Shown: positions 45,040-57,894 of the stretch, piece by piece
Layout of the letters: every line of letters starts with the position of its first letter
How positions within the stretch are numbered: position 1 is the stretch's first letter
Source of the DNA: Flaccisagitta enflata
Lineage: Eukaryota > Chaetognatha > Sagittoidea > Aphragmophora
Assembly (NCBI GenBank): GCA_965153355.1
Contig: OZ231127.1
Span: 7,440,001-7,504,000 of the forward strand
Length of the DNA: 64,000 nucleotides
Direction: 5' to 3'
Translations under genes and position numbers: made by a program
Notes under the pieces: generated by a model
The model's input: only the letters and a program-made list of their open reading frames with translations
What the model was told of the DNA's origin: nothing
Database searches by the model: none

Positions 45040-45850
45040 ATGTAACGTTTAGATGTGAACCTTCGTTCGTCTTCGCCGAGCAAGAGGAATTTACCGATCC
45101 AACTTTTTAAGGTGGCCGGTACGAAGGGAGTAACCGCGAATAAATTTCCGTGATGCCATATTTTTAGAAATATTACTATCAAATTTTACATCATTAGAAA
45201 GCTTAGCGTCTGAGCTTTCCTCTTATCTGTTCAAGAGTCTGAGAATGAAACGTGTTCGTGATTTTTAGTTGCGGACACGCAACTCTATTTAAGAGGCTAT
45301 GTCAGTCGGTCCGTTGGTCCGTAATGATCGAGTCGAAAAGTGGGAAAACGCGCATTTCCGCCCCTGCCCACCCGTCCGCAACTAGTGGCCGTGTATCCGG
45401 CCTTGATTTCTCTTAGTGGCGGAAATTGTCGTGCCCTTTTTTACCCAAACTTTGAAAGCTCATATCTCTTGAACGGATTGACCGATTGACTTGATTTTTT
45501 GTATGGTACCATCATATGACCTTGTCTACTGATCAGTGAAGATTCAAGAAATTTCAGACAGTGCAACCACCCGAACCAGCCTACCTACCTGATAATTTAA
45601 AATTAGCGTAGCTAAATAAAAATTTCATGAAATTTTCTGAAATTTTGTATGAACAACAATCCAACCCTTGGACAAATCCTGGGTAAGTTGTACGGCGATC
45701 ACGTAATTAATTTGGCCGTGACCGCATAAAGCATTTTTTTCACGCTGTCAAAAACATAAAATTCATGGAAGTTTTTAAAGATGTTTACCTGTAATGACTA
45801 CACTGAATAATTGTCAGTGAGAAGTTTATGTATGAATACCAGTAATGGCG
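45040..45850 (+). repeat. dispersed ~1-kb repeat, copy C
   Basis: Third member of the family of copies A and B, interrupted by Helentron-like copy k. It ends near GTATGAATACC followed by AATGGCGGCTGTCGCCG, a sequence that recurs at about 59040. Confidence 0.7.
45267..45405 (+). mobile_element. Helentron-like short element, copy k (139 bp)
   Basis: The 5' hairpin AGTTGCGGACACGCAACT uses TTGC/GCAA arms, and the 3' subterminal arm is GTCCGCAACT, its exact complement. The terminal hairpin GCCGTGTATCCGGC is followed by CTTG. Confidence 0.78.
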
Positions 45851-47088
45851 GCTGTCGCCGTGAGGAAAAAAGTCATAAGCGTTGTTCACTTTTCATCAAG
45901 CTTTTGTTTTCAGTCATTGCAACTTTTTATTTGTTAGATTAAATTAAGAGCAATTGTATATAGTGGTTGCACTGAAAATCAGAGAAAAATAGGACTGAGC
46001 CAAATGAGCTAGATGAGCTGAAATATTCAAAATTACTCAACTACACAACCAGCTATGCTTACTGATATGCTTTCTTGTATTTGCATGCTTAAATCAAAAC
46101 ATTTATTTATAAAAAAAAGTGCAAAGTTAAATGAGCTAAATGAGCTAGAATATTTAATAATACCCTCACAGATGAGCAGCTCTGCTCACTGACATGCTTT
46201 CTTGTATTTGCTTGCTTAAGGAAAATAACAAATCTTCCAAAAGCTAATTTGTATGATTCAGTAATCAGTTATCAGGCTCGTTCTCCGCTCAAACTAAAAA
46301 GCGCATTCGCGCGCATTACGCACAGCTCCGTGAGTTGATAATGGAGGATCCCAACCCACCGAATCCAACAAAATCAGTGGACTCTAGCGGACTCGTTAAC
46401 TTATGTAAAATCCTATACTTATAATGTAATTTTGATGTATTTTTAGTATTACTATCAAGCCTCTAATGATTTCGAATTGATTTTTTTTGTAGAAATGGAC
46501 CATTTGGGGTTAGTAGAAATGAAAAATCACATAATTACACCAGGTTGAAAAAAATCGCATTTCTTATTTATTTCCCATCATGGCGGATTGTGGGGCATAG
46601 ACATAGAAAAAAAAAACTGATCAGCAAAAAAAAAGAAAAAAAGATGACTTTATTTGTGCCTTTTTCTCCTTTGGCGATAAACACCATTACTGTTATTTTC
46701 TTCAAGAGAGAAATGACCGAGAAAGAGCGTGAATCAGTTTGTTTTATCAAACATGTGTGATCGATTTGAAGTGACCAACAGATAGAACAACAAACCAACA
46801 TGGAGAACAAGTCTGAACAACAGACCAAAAGACAGGAAAAACCGCGACAGAAGGACGGACCGATGGACACAACCACTCACGGATCAGCTTCGATGCTTGC
46901 AATTTGCAAAGTACACCCAGAATCAGCGTACAACGCCGCTACCCTGCGTGCCCGCCAGTATTTTTGCCCCTGCCCACCCACAAACGATTCCTTACTAGCC
47001 TTGTACCTTACAAATTGTATGCGGCGTTGCTTTGGTGAATACAATTTTTTGGTATTGACAGATACTGGTTTTTAAGTACCACGCGTAT

Positions 47089-47144
<56 letters not shown>

Positions 47145-47846
47145 CGCACCTGGTCATTTATTGATAGGACAGACTAAGAAAATTGTTCAAAAATGTTATC
47201 ATTGAAGGCACTTTGAAGATTTTCATATTTTCTTTCAATCTAGACCAGTCCCAGGTCTGTATCTCAAACCGATTAAAAGTTACAGCCAGTCAAAGACAAC
47301 TACTATTTTGAGCTCATGACAAAATACAAAATCATTAAAGAAATCGTTTATTGTTTCTTTATCTTATGAAATTACTTAAGACAAACATTCAATCATTTTT
47401 CAGTCAAAGTAATTTTAAAGATTTTCGAATTTTCTTTCCTTTTCGACCAATCCCAAGCATTAGAGATCTCGAATGATCATTTCCAAAATCATCAAAATTC
47501 TGACAATAACAATGCATGGACGAAATAATTCTGGCTCACCTAATTGAAATGCATAATCCGATTTGGTTCATTCTGGTAGGCAGACGTATTTAGAGTTAGC
47601 ACAAACACAAAAATAGAACATTCAATATTCAGCTTTTTGTAAAATCAAATTCTTAGATTTCTATTCCTGATGAAAAAAACCTTTCAGTTCAGTAACAGCT
47701 TGTTGAAAAGATGGGATCCTATTCGGAATGTCTGTATCTTAAACGTTTTAAAAGTTAAACCTCATCAAAGTGAAACACTGATTATCTTGAATTTTTTTTC
47801 TCTTAAGGAATTGTGAAAACGATTATTGACTATTTTTACTCTTTTT
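45851..47846. other. interval without a supported gene
   Basis: Contains GTCCGTC-type fragments around 46780-47000, perhaps a decayed Helentron-like copy, and a ~53-base A-run at about 47090-47142. Otherwise AT-rich. No gene is seen. Confidence 0.5.
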
Positions 47847-48055
47847 AGTTGCGTGCACGCGACTCTACACCCCGCTTTGTCCGTCTGTCCGTCCGTCCAT
47901 CGGTCGGTCCATCACACTTTTACTTTTTTTTATATCAATTTTATTCCCTTATGTCATCTTAAGTCATTTTAGAGTATAGTAAGTCATTCTAAGTCATTCT
48001 AAGTCATGCTAGGTCATTCTGTGAGTCTCGCACGCGACTTATAGGTGTTGGCCTT
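47847..48055 (+). mobile_element. Helentron-like element, copy m, with AAGTCATTCT core
   Basis: AGTTGCGTGCACGCGACT, GTCCGTCTGTCCGTCCGTCC, a core of TAAGTCATTCT units, subterminal GCACGCGACT, and the tail AGGTGTTGGCCTTG before T5. Confidence 0.78.
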
Positions 48056-48530
48056 GTTTTTACTACGACCTAACGCCTCAAGATTAAGAACTTTTTCTTT
48101 TTGATTCTCAAAGCTTAAAAACTGGGCTTTTCAATAGGGCAAAACATTTAACTTGAAATCAAAGAAAAAATGGCTAGAATGTTCATTTAAAAGTGAGTCT
48201 TTTTTTTTTTTTGATTCGCGTAGTAAATAAAGAAGAAGAAGGAAAAAACAGTATCTGATTCGTTGTCGTGACGATTGCCATGTTTTTTTTCTCGCAAATA
48301 GGATTGAATATAGCAGATTGAATATATACAGCCATGTTTTTTCTCGCAAATAGGATTGAACATAGCAGATTGAATATATACAGCTAGTCATAAATCGAAA
48401 TTTTTTTTTTGATAAATGTTATCATATAATAAGTGTAAATAACCAGAAAAATAACTCAAAACAGAGAAATGGATGAAGTCTTGGAAGACACGTGAGCTTA
48501 ACGTTTAATTGACAAGATTAAAAAAAAAAC

Positions 48531-48650
48531 AGGTCGCCCAAGGGCAATATGTGGTCAGCGATACCCGTTGCCCTGCTCTGCATGATGGTGAATTGGAGAA
48601 AGAGGAAGCAGGGCAGCGGCCCTGAACAGGACAAAGGAGATAGTCCGTCC
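48531..48650. repeat. dispersed GGCAGCGGCCC repeat, inverted copy
   Basis: Inverted relative to 4018-4135: shares GGCAATATGTGGTCAGCGAT and GCAGGGCAGCGGCCCTGAA. Confidence 0.65.
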
Positions 48651-48947
48651 CAGGTTTGGGGTCGCCGAAAATCATTATTTATGAAGCTAGTGACACAAAA
48701 ATGTAACACAACCTTATGAAAAATATTGTTATGACACGGCTATTACAGCGTTACAAACGATTTGTTACAACACTTATGGCATGCCGCAGTTTTGAAACAC
48801 TTTTTTGGGGGCTTTATACACGCGTTTCATACAGCTGGCATACCGATGCTAAAAAACTAAATGTAGCTACTATTTCCTTGTGTCAAAAGGCCCACTTTTT
48901 GCGTTTCTGAAACGCATGAATGTTAGGTTATATAACGACAACATTTA

Positions 48948-49140
48948 GTGTTTCAGAAACGGCCTTTTTGGCGTTTCAGAAACGGCCTTTTTGGCGTCCT
49001 CAGTCTTTGGCCTTTTTCAGAAACGCCATTTTTGGCGTTTCAGAAACGCCATTTTTGGCGTTTCAGAAACGCCATTTTTGGCGTTTAAGAAACACCATTC
49101 TTGGCATTTCAGAAACGCCATTTTTGGCGTTTCATAAACA
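48948..49140. repeat. tandem array of a palindromic 22-bp unit
   Basis: Eight to nine units of GGCGTTTCAGAAACGCC plus a TTTTT-type spacer. Each unit is itself a perfect 7-bp-arm palindrome around CAG. Confidence 0.9.
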
Positions 49141-49845
49141 CTACAAAGTGAAGGAATGAAATGCGTTTGGTAAAGGCAAAAAAAGATTGTTTTTGAAGCG
49201 CCCATTCTTATTGTAAAGAAAATGATTTGTTTTGACCAGAAAAGATACAGTACCGGAATCAAAAAACTGGTGATAAGGAGGGAAGCCATATCTCTCCAAT
49301 TACAAGGATATGAGATCTGAAATTTTTCTGTGGAGTGCAGCATCTGATAGTACCCCCCACCCCCATACATGTGGCTTGAGCTAACTCACAATTTTGTTTT
49401 TATTGCTGCAATTTTTCTAAAAATTGCTATTGTAGGCTAAGAAGATTTATTTTAAAAATTGTCTTTTATGTTATATAAGTAATGCCAAGAGCTACAAATT
49501 TCATTTTTTGAAAAATATTTTCCGCCAATTTTTAAGGGAACGACTCTAAAAAAACAAAAATTTCAAAAAAATGAAAAATAGCTATAATTTCCTAAATAAT
49601 TGGCTTAACATGATAATTTTTGGCATGAAAGTAGTCCTGAGAACCTTTAATGTGTATGCAAAATTTCAACAGTCATAGTTGAATTTTAAAAGAGTTATAG
49701 CAATTTGAAATTTTAATGATTTTTTTGTAAAAACCATGTTTTCCTATAAAATTTTTTTTTGTCAACCATTTTTCTTAAAATTTCATATACAAACAAAGTA
49801 ACTGATGAATTTTTGCTTGCTGGTGGAGTTGTTACCTATTATCTA

Positions 49846-50240
49846 CAGACGGGACCCTAATAAGAGGTGAGGAGGGACCCAAATGTCTAGCAGCGCGCCT
49901 ACATCTTAGATGGCTCAAGCAATGGTCTCACTTTCACTGGCGGTTGACACCTTAGGTGGATACAATCGGCGCCACCGTGGCGATTTTCACTTCCACCTTT
50001 AACCCCTCAACAAAGCCAATGTTTTATACCAAAATTCCGGTGAAAAATTATCCAAATTTTCAGGCTTTTAGTGGCTTTTAAAGGGTTCAAAGGAAATCAA
50101 AATCGCCGCGCGGCGCCAATTCTATCCACTCCAAGCCTGCTCAACCGCTGGCTGCACCTCCGTGATGGGCTGATTGAACCATGAGCTAAAGGGGGCATAA
50201 CACTTAGGTCCCTTCCTCCGCTCTTATTAGGCCCTGTCTG
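49846..50240. mobile_element. TA-inserted MITE, 395 bp, with readable empty site
   Basis: Ends CAGACGGGACCCTAATAAGA and CTTATTAGGCCCTGTCTG are inverted. TA precedes the element and CA (a changed TA) follows. The opposite foldback arm at about 51485-51500 carries the uninterrupted ATTATCTACCTAACTTC, confirming a TA target. No gene is seen. Confidence 0.85.
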
Positions 50241-50378
50241 CACCTAACTTCACCAAAAATTTGAGCTCACTGCGCCAAACGGTTGCGGAGATATTGACGT
50301 TCAAAGTTACTTTGTCAGAGCAAAATCAGCAAAATTGGCATTTTGGCCATTTCTGAGCTTGCATAAAATTTCATTTTT

Positions 50379-50925
50379 AGTCGCGTGAATGCGACTCTAG
50401 AAGCCGCTATGTCGGTCGGTCGGTCCGTAACTTTTTTGAAATATAGGCTTTATAGTCATTTTAAAGGTTATTGAAGGTTATTAAAGGTAATTATAGGTAA
50501 TTTTTGGTAATTATAGGTAATTTTAGGTAATTTTAGGTAATTATATGTAGTTATAGGGATTTTAGTAATCTGTATCATATAAGTCAGAAAAGTTGTCTCG
50601 GACTATAAATTGAGGTAATTGTAGGAAATATAGGAAATAATGGGTAATTTTAGGTGATTATAGATAATTTATGGTAATTTAATGTAATTGTAGGTAATTA
50701 TAGGTAATTACAGGTATTTTAGGTAAATGTGGGTAATTATAGGAAGATATAGGTACTTAGATATCTTCATTATCTTTATTACCTTAATTACCTTAATTAC
50801 CTTAATTACCTTAATTACCTTAATTACCTTAATTTCCTTAATTACCTTAATTACCTTAATTACCTTAATTTCCTTAATTACCTTTAATACCCTTATTACC
50901 ACGCGACTAAGGTTTGTTGACCTTG
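50379..50925 (+). mobile_element. Helentron-like element, copy n, with GGTAATTATA core
   Basis: AGTCGCGTGAATGCGACT, GTCGGTCGGTCGGTC, GGTAATTATA minisatellite, inverted TTACCTTAA array, subterminal CACGCGACT, and hairpin AAGGTTTGTTGACCTT. It interrupts the left foldback arm. The right arm shows the unoccupied T-run. Confidence 0.85.
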
Positions 50926-52031
50926 TTTCTTCTAGAGACCTCCATTTTAGCTGAAGTTACTAAGGTTTAAGCATATATTGATATTCCAAAATTTCACACT
51001 TGTCAGCCAAGCCATTTTAGGGATATGATGGTCCAAAGTTTTAAAAAACACCAATTTTTCAACAAAAATTACAATGAAAATTTTTCAAAAGAATTTTTAG
51101 AAAAAGGTTATCCTGCGGGTTTTGGATCTGGGTGAATTAGATAATTCCCAATTGTGTTGAACCCCCCTTTGAAAACTATTTTGAGAAAAGTTTTTGCTTA
51201 TTTTTTTCCTGAAGATTTGGTTGAAAAATTGGCATTTTTAAAAACTTTGGACCATCATATCCCTAAAACGGCTTGGCTGACAAGTGTGAAATTTTGGAAT
51301 ATGAATATATGCTTAAACCTGAGTAACTTCAGCTAAAATGGAGGTCTCTGGAAGAAAAAATGAAATTTTATGCAAGCTCAAAAATGGCCAAAATGCCAAT
51401 TTTTGCTGATTTTTGCCTGACAAAGTAACTTGAAAGTCAAGAAACATAAACTGTTTATAGTGAGATTTAACTTTTGGTGAAGTTAGGTAGATAATAGTAA
51501 ACAAATCCACCAAAAATGAAGATGATCGGATGACAGGAACAGTTTTTATTCAACTTTGAAAAATGGGTCATTTTGGCAATTTTTGAGAGAAAAAAATTTT
51601 TTTTAAGGGGTCACAGTGGCCAAATTTTTTTTGGAAGCAAAAATTCATCAGTTACTTTGTTTGTATATGAAATTTTAAGAAAAATGGTTGACAAAAAAAA
51701 ATTTTATAAGAAAAAATGTTTTTTACAAAAAATCATTAAAATTTCAAAATGCTATAACTCCTTTAAAATTCAACTATGACCAATGCCTTGCGGGACCCCA
51801 TGGGCAGGGTCAGCCGGTCCCTCGGCACGGTAGGGCCGGATACCGGAAGTCGGGAGCTTGGTACGGGCAGGGGCAGTACTGAGGCTCGGTATAGGGCGTC
51901 GGTACTTGGTAACGGTACAAAAAATCTGACTAACAAGAGTATACTTCACATTCTTCTTAAAATATTGTTGACAAACCGTTAACAATGAAAAAATGAGAGA
52001 GAAAAAAAATTAACGACTAGAAATAGAAAAA

Positions 52032-53688
52032 CAAGGCCAACACCTATAAGTCGCGTGCAGGACAAAAATAACTGAACTGACCTGACTCCTTATTGTATCT
52101 TTTTATCGTAAATTAGACTAAAACCAGACCCAAACCAGACTCAAACCAGACTCAAACCAGACTCAAACTAGAATTGAACTAGACCAAACCAGACCCCAAA
52201 CCATACCAAACCAGACTCAAACCAGACTTGGGAAACCAGACCTCAGAACCAGACCTAAACTACATACAACCAGACCTAAATCAGAGATGAACCAGACAAG
52301 AACCAGACTTAAACCATACTTAAACCAGAGACTTAAACTAGACTTAAAAACCAGACTTAACCAGACTCAAGCTTACATCAAAACCAGACTTAAACCAGAC
52401 TAAACCATACTTAAACCAGACTAAACCATACATAAAACACCAGACTTAAACCAGGAATTTGAACTGAGACTAGAAATGAGACCCTTAAAACCAGACTTAA
52501 AACCAGAATTAAACCAGACTCAAACTATACTTCAACCAGACTTAAATTAAGAGATTTAAACCAGCAGAGATTAAACCAGTTAACCTAAACCAGCAGACTG
52601 GAAACCAAAGAGATTCTAAACCTACAGATCTGAACCAGCAGACTTAAACCAGCAGACTTGACCTGCAGACCTGAACCAACAGACCTAAACCAGCCATCTC
52701 AAAACCAGCTGACCAAACTGAAGCCAACCTAAACCAGCCAACTTAAAAACCAGCAGACTTAAAAACCAGCAGACTGGAAACTACCTGACTTAAACCAGAC
52801 TTAAACCAGCAGACTTAAACCAGCAGACCTAAACCACAGACCTCCAAACCAGCAGACTTAAACCAGCAGACTAAACCCAGCAGACTTAAACCAGCAGACT
52901 TGATATGCCACATATGACCAAAACACCCATAGTAAAAAACAAAATGACCAAAACATACCAAAAAACCTAGATGACCAAAAAAAAATTTAAAAAAAAACAA
53001 AAAACAAAAACCAAAAAACCCAAAAACACAAAAACCAAAAAACCAAAACCAAAAAACCAAAACCAAAAACCAAAGACCAAAAAACCAAAAACATAAAAAT
53101 ATCTCAAACATTATTCCAAAAACATCTAAGATGACAAAAATGACCTGAAATCTTCCAAAATGACTTCCTGTGCTCAAAAAGACACACAAATGACTTAGAA
53201 TTAACAAAGGGATACAATGATCAAAATGACCAAAATGACTAAAATCAACCAGAAATGACCAAAAGCAATCAAAAATGCCCAAATCAACAAAATAATGACT
53301 CAAAATAACTACAGACAACCCAAATTGATCAAAAACAACGCAAAAAAGCAAAGTGTTACTAAAAACTATAAAAGCCAAAAATAACTTAGAGTGACTGAGT
53401 ATGACTTAGAATGACTTGTAATGACTTATAATGACTTAGAATGACTTAAAATAACTTAGAATGACTAAGAATGACTTAAAATGACTCATAATAACATAAA
53501 ATGACAAAAATGACAAAAAATGACAAAATGACTTAAGTGACTAAAATTAACTGAAAATGACTGAAAATGACTTGAAATGACTTAAAATGACTTAAAATGA
53601 CGTAAAATACCCTAAAATGACGTAAAACGACGACAAAAAGCTAAGTGTTACAGACCGACCGACCGACCGACCGACAGAGCGGGTTATA
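52032..53688 (-). mobile_element. Helentron-like element, copy o, 5' truncated, long minisatellite core
   Basis: On the minus strand, the 5' hairpin is missing and the element begins at ACCCGCTCTGTCGGTCGG. The core holds a TCATTTTAAG-type array (about 53390-53640) and a TTAAGTCTGGT-type array (about 52110-52900). Subterminal GCACGCGACT and the tail AGGTGTTGGCCTTG are present. Nearly identical 37-bp sequences flank it (51995-52031 and 53689-53725). Confidence 0.65.
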
Positions 53689-53904
53689 GAGAGAGAAAAA
53701 AAATAAACGACTAGAAATAGAAAAAAGATGCACAGTATGGTGCAACTCCAAATTCCCATTGGTTTTTAGTTTGAATTCAGTTTAAGACTCTATGTTCTGA
53801 TGTTTGGTTGTCAATGACCGGAAGTCAAGATAATCCCCCAATTGCGATACCTGATTATTCCTTGCCATTAATTGTCTTCGAGTTTTTTCTTTGTTGGAAA
53901 GAGA

Positions 53905-54081
<177 letters not shown>

Positions 54082-54518
54082 GAGAGAAGACTTAAGAACT
54101 CATTCTAAATCTCATTCTAATTCTTTTGTAATGATCTCGAGTCAATGCATATGGGAGAATAATCAATCATTCTAAAATGTATTTCTGAATTCTTTCAAAA
54201 CAAATGATCTATTTGTATCTTTAAGTTTTGATATATATGTAAACAAATTTAAAAGAAGAGAAAAGATAAAATAAAGATGAAAGATGCAAAAAATGCTGAA
54301 ATAATAAAAATAAGATAAAAGTTACAAAAAAGTTTTAAAAGACAATTATAGAATTAGGAAATAGGATATTTAAGAAAAATGAATGCAAGAAAAAAAAACA
54401 ATAAAGAATGAAATGTGAAAAATGAATAATAAAAGAAATAGTGATAGTAACTCATTTATCAAAATAATCTTTTTTCTACAATTCTGAAACGATCACAGAA
54501 TGTTGACCATGAATGTAA

Positions 54519-55697
54519 CAAGGCCAACACCTATAAGTCGCGTGCGAGACAGAGATAACTGAATTGACCTGACTCCTTATTGTATCACTTTATTGACTTT
54601 AACCAGACTTAAACCAGACTTAAATCACACTTAAACCAGACTTAAACCAGACTTAAACCAGACTTGAACCAGACTTAAACCAGACTTAAACCAGACTTAA
54701 ACCAGACTTAAACCAGACTTAAACCAGACTTAAACCAGACTTAAACCAGACTTAAACCAGACTTAAACCAGACTTAAACCAGACTTAAACCAGACTTAAA
54801 CCAGACTACAACCAGACTACAACCAGACTACAACCAAACTACAACCAGACTACAACCAGACTACGACCAGACTATGACCAGACTACGACCAGACTAAGAC
54901 CAGACTTAGACCCGAGACTTAGCACCAGACTTAAGACCAGACTTAGGACCAGACCCCCAGTTACCACAGACTTAGACCAGACTTAGACCAGACTTGGGCC
55001 GACCAGACTGTATCAAATCCAGACCAGACTTAGACCAGATTTTAGACCAGACTTATGACCTAACTTAGACCTGACTTAGACCAGACTTAGACCAGACTTA
55101 GACCAGACTTAGACCAGACTTAGACCAGACTTAGACCAGACTTAGACCAGACTTAGACCAAACTTAGACCAAACTTAGACCAGACTTAGACCAGACTAAC
55201 CGTAGACTTAGACCAGACTTAGACCAGACACAGACCAGACTTAGACCAGACTTAGACCAGACTTAGACCAGACTTAGACCAGACTGAGACCAGACTTAGG
55301 ACCAGTGACTTCTAGACCCAGACTTAGACCAGACCTCTAGACAGACTTACTTAGACCAGACTTAGACCAGACTCCCACTAGGACCAGACTTAGACCAGAC
55401 TTAGACCAGACTTAGACCAGACTAGGACCAGACTTAACGAGACCTAGACCAAACATAGACCAGACTTAGACCAGACTTAGAACCGACTTAGACCAGATTT
55501 AGACCAGACTTAGAATCACTTTATAAACTTAGACCAGACTTAGACCAGACTTAGACCAGACTTAGACCAGTAGTCCTTAGACCAGATCCTAGACCAGACT
55601 CTCTTACACCAAAACAATGATTCAAAATAACTCCAGACAACCCAAAATGACCAAAAACGACGTTAAAAGCTATGTTACCGACTGACGGACGGACCGA
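54519..55697 (-). mobile_element. Helentron-like element, copy p, with TTAAGTCTGGT minisatellite
   Basis: Same 3' tail as copy o (CAAGGCCAACACCTATAAGT on the plus strand, subterminal GCGTGC arm). It has about 1 kb of 10-12-bp ACCAGACTTAA/ACCAGACTTAG units with a switch of variant near 54900, then GACGGACGGACC. The 5' hairpin is absent. Confidence 0.65.
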
Positions 55698-56365
55698 TTG
55701 AGATGATAGAACAGTTTTATCAACTTTGAAAATGGGTCATTTTGGCAATTTTGGAAAAAAAAATTTTATAAGGGGTCACAGTGGCCAAATTTTTTTTGGA
55801 AGCAAAAATTCATCAGTTACTTTGTATATGAAATTTTAAGAAAAATGGTGGACAAAAAAAAATTTTATAGGAAAAAATGTTTTTACTAAAAATCATTAAA
55901 ATTTCAAAATGCTCCTTTAAAATTCAACTATGACTTGAAATTTTGCATACACATTAGAGGTTCTCAGGACTACTTTCATGCTAAAAATTATCATGTTAAG
56001 CCAATTATTTAGGAAATTATAGCTATTTTTCATTTTTTTGAAATTTTTGTTTTTTTAGTGTCGTCCCTTAAAAATTGGCTGAAATAATATATTTCAGAAA
56101 AATGAAATTTGTAGCTCTTGGCATTACCTATATTTAACATAAAAAACAATTTTTTTAATAAATTTTTTAGCCTACAATAGCAATTTTTAGAAAAAAAATT
56201 TTTTTGACAACCAAAAACAAAAATTGCCCGGAACAGCTCCAAACCCTTATGGGGGGTGGGGGTACTATAGGTGCACACCACAGAAAAATTTCAGATCTCA
56301 TATCCTTGTAATTGGAGAGATACGGCTTCCCTCCTTATCACCAGTTCTTTGATTCCGGTACTGTA

Positions 56366-57196
56366 ATTCTAGGTTCAAATTGATATTCAAATCAGATCTT
56401 GGTACTGCCAAAATGAATTATTTCTATGAATTTTCTTTCTCTTTCCCCCTTCCTCCCTTCTCCTTCCCCCACCTACAAACCCTTTGCTTAATTATATACA
56501 TCCCTACAGTTCATTAAATACATCAGAAGTTATAGTTTGAATCATACTCTAAGTTTGGCTGTAGAGTACAACAAAACGATTGTTATACCTTCAGATGGCG
56601 TCGCAGACGGAGGCCGTGAAGTGGCTGATGGAGGCCGTGAAGAATTGGCGCTTTTCGACTGAGTTGACATTCTCAAGCAGAGCACAGGTTTTTGGCAACG
56701 GTTCAGTAGAGACACAATTCGGTCTGCTGTCTAGGGCAACAGTTCAGGCGAGGGCAAACGTCCAGTCGAGGGCAACAGTTTAGTAGAGCTCAGTTGCCAC
56801 CAGCGCCACGTCCTTATGGACCTAAAAAGATACACTGAAACCATTATTTGAGCACAGTCATCACTCACGAGAAAAAGCTTCAAAATTACAGTCCCCGACT
56901 GGGGACAGTAATTTTTGAAGCTTTCTCGTTGCGTAAACGCAACTCGAGAAGATACACTACAATACAGCAATTTCAAGAAAAAAAAATATTGTTTTAATGA
57001 TGACAAAATTTGACAATGATAACAATAGTGGATGATGATGATGATGACAACAATGAATAATAATGACAACCAAAATCTAAGAAAAAAATGTTAAAAATTT
57101 TTTTCAAAAAAAAAAAAAAAAAATTTCAAAAAAAAAAAAAAATTCAAAAAGATTCTACCAAAAAAATTAAAAAAAAACTTTTCATAAAATTTAATA
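56366..57196. other. interval with a hairpin, no supported gene
   Basis: A stem-loop at 56868-56928 has ~28-bp arms (CGAGAAAAAGCTTCAAA and complement, loop near GACTG). A 67-codon frame near 56580 follows a CTTCAG but is not recognised. Confidence 0.5.
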
Positions 57197-57825
57197 ATTA
57201 AAGATGACAGTAGTAAAAGATGATGACAGTAGTTGAAGATGATGACAGTAGTTGAAGATGATGACAGTAGTTGAAGATGATGACAGTAGTTGAAGATGAT
57301 GACAGTAGTTGAAGATGATGACAGTAGTTGAAGATGATGACAGTAGTTGAAGATGATGACAGTAGTTGAAGATGATGACAGTAGTTGAAGATGATGACAG
57401 TAGTTGAAGATGATGACAGTAGTTGAAGATGATGACAGTAGTTGAAGATGATGACAGAAGTTGAAGATGATGACAGAAGAAGAAGATGACATTGAAGATG
57501 ATGACAGTAGTTGAAGATGATGACAGTAGTTCAAGATGATGACAGTAGTTGAACATGATGATAGAATGGAAGATGATGACAGTAGTTGAAGATGATGACA
57601 GTAGTTGAAGAAGAAGACAGTAGTTGAAGATGATGACAGTAGTTGAAGATGATGACAGTAGTTGAAGATGATGACAGTAGTTGAAGATGATGACAGTAGT
57701 TGAAGATGATCACAGTAGTTGAAGATGATCAAAGTGTAGTTGAAGATGATCAATAGAGTTGAAGATGATCACAGAGTTGAAGATGATCACAGTAGTTGAA
57801 GATGATGACAGTAGTTGAAGATGAA
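57197..57825. repeat. 19-bp minisatellite
   Basis: About 32 copies of AGTTGAAGATGATGACAGT, with variants at 57470-57570 and after 57710. The long minus-strand frame through it is a 19-residue translation of the repeat, not a gene. Confidence 0.95.
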
Positions 57826-57894
57826 TCTTGATATCCATGATGGCAAACCTAAAGAAAAATCAGAATGTAATAAATGAGTAAGTAAAAGAACTCC

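Noticed and set aside
52815-53378. 187-codon hydrophobic minus-strand frame (Phe/Trp/Leu rich)
   Set aside because: It lies in the degenerate tandem core of copy o (AAAACCAAAAA and ATGACCAAAA repeats); composition explains it.
57091-57753. 220-codon minus-strand frame
   Set aside because: It is a translation of the 19-bp minisatellite; no domain and no composition change at its ends.
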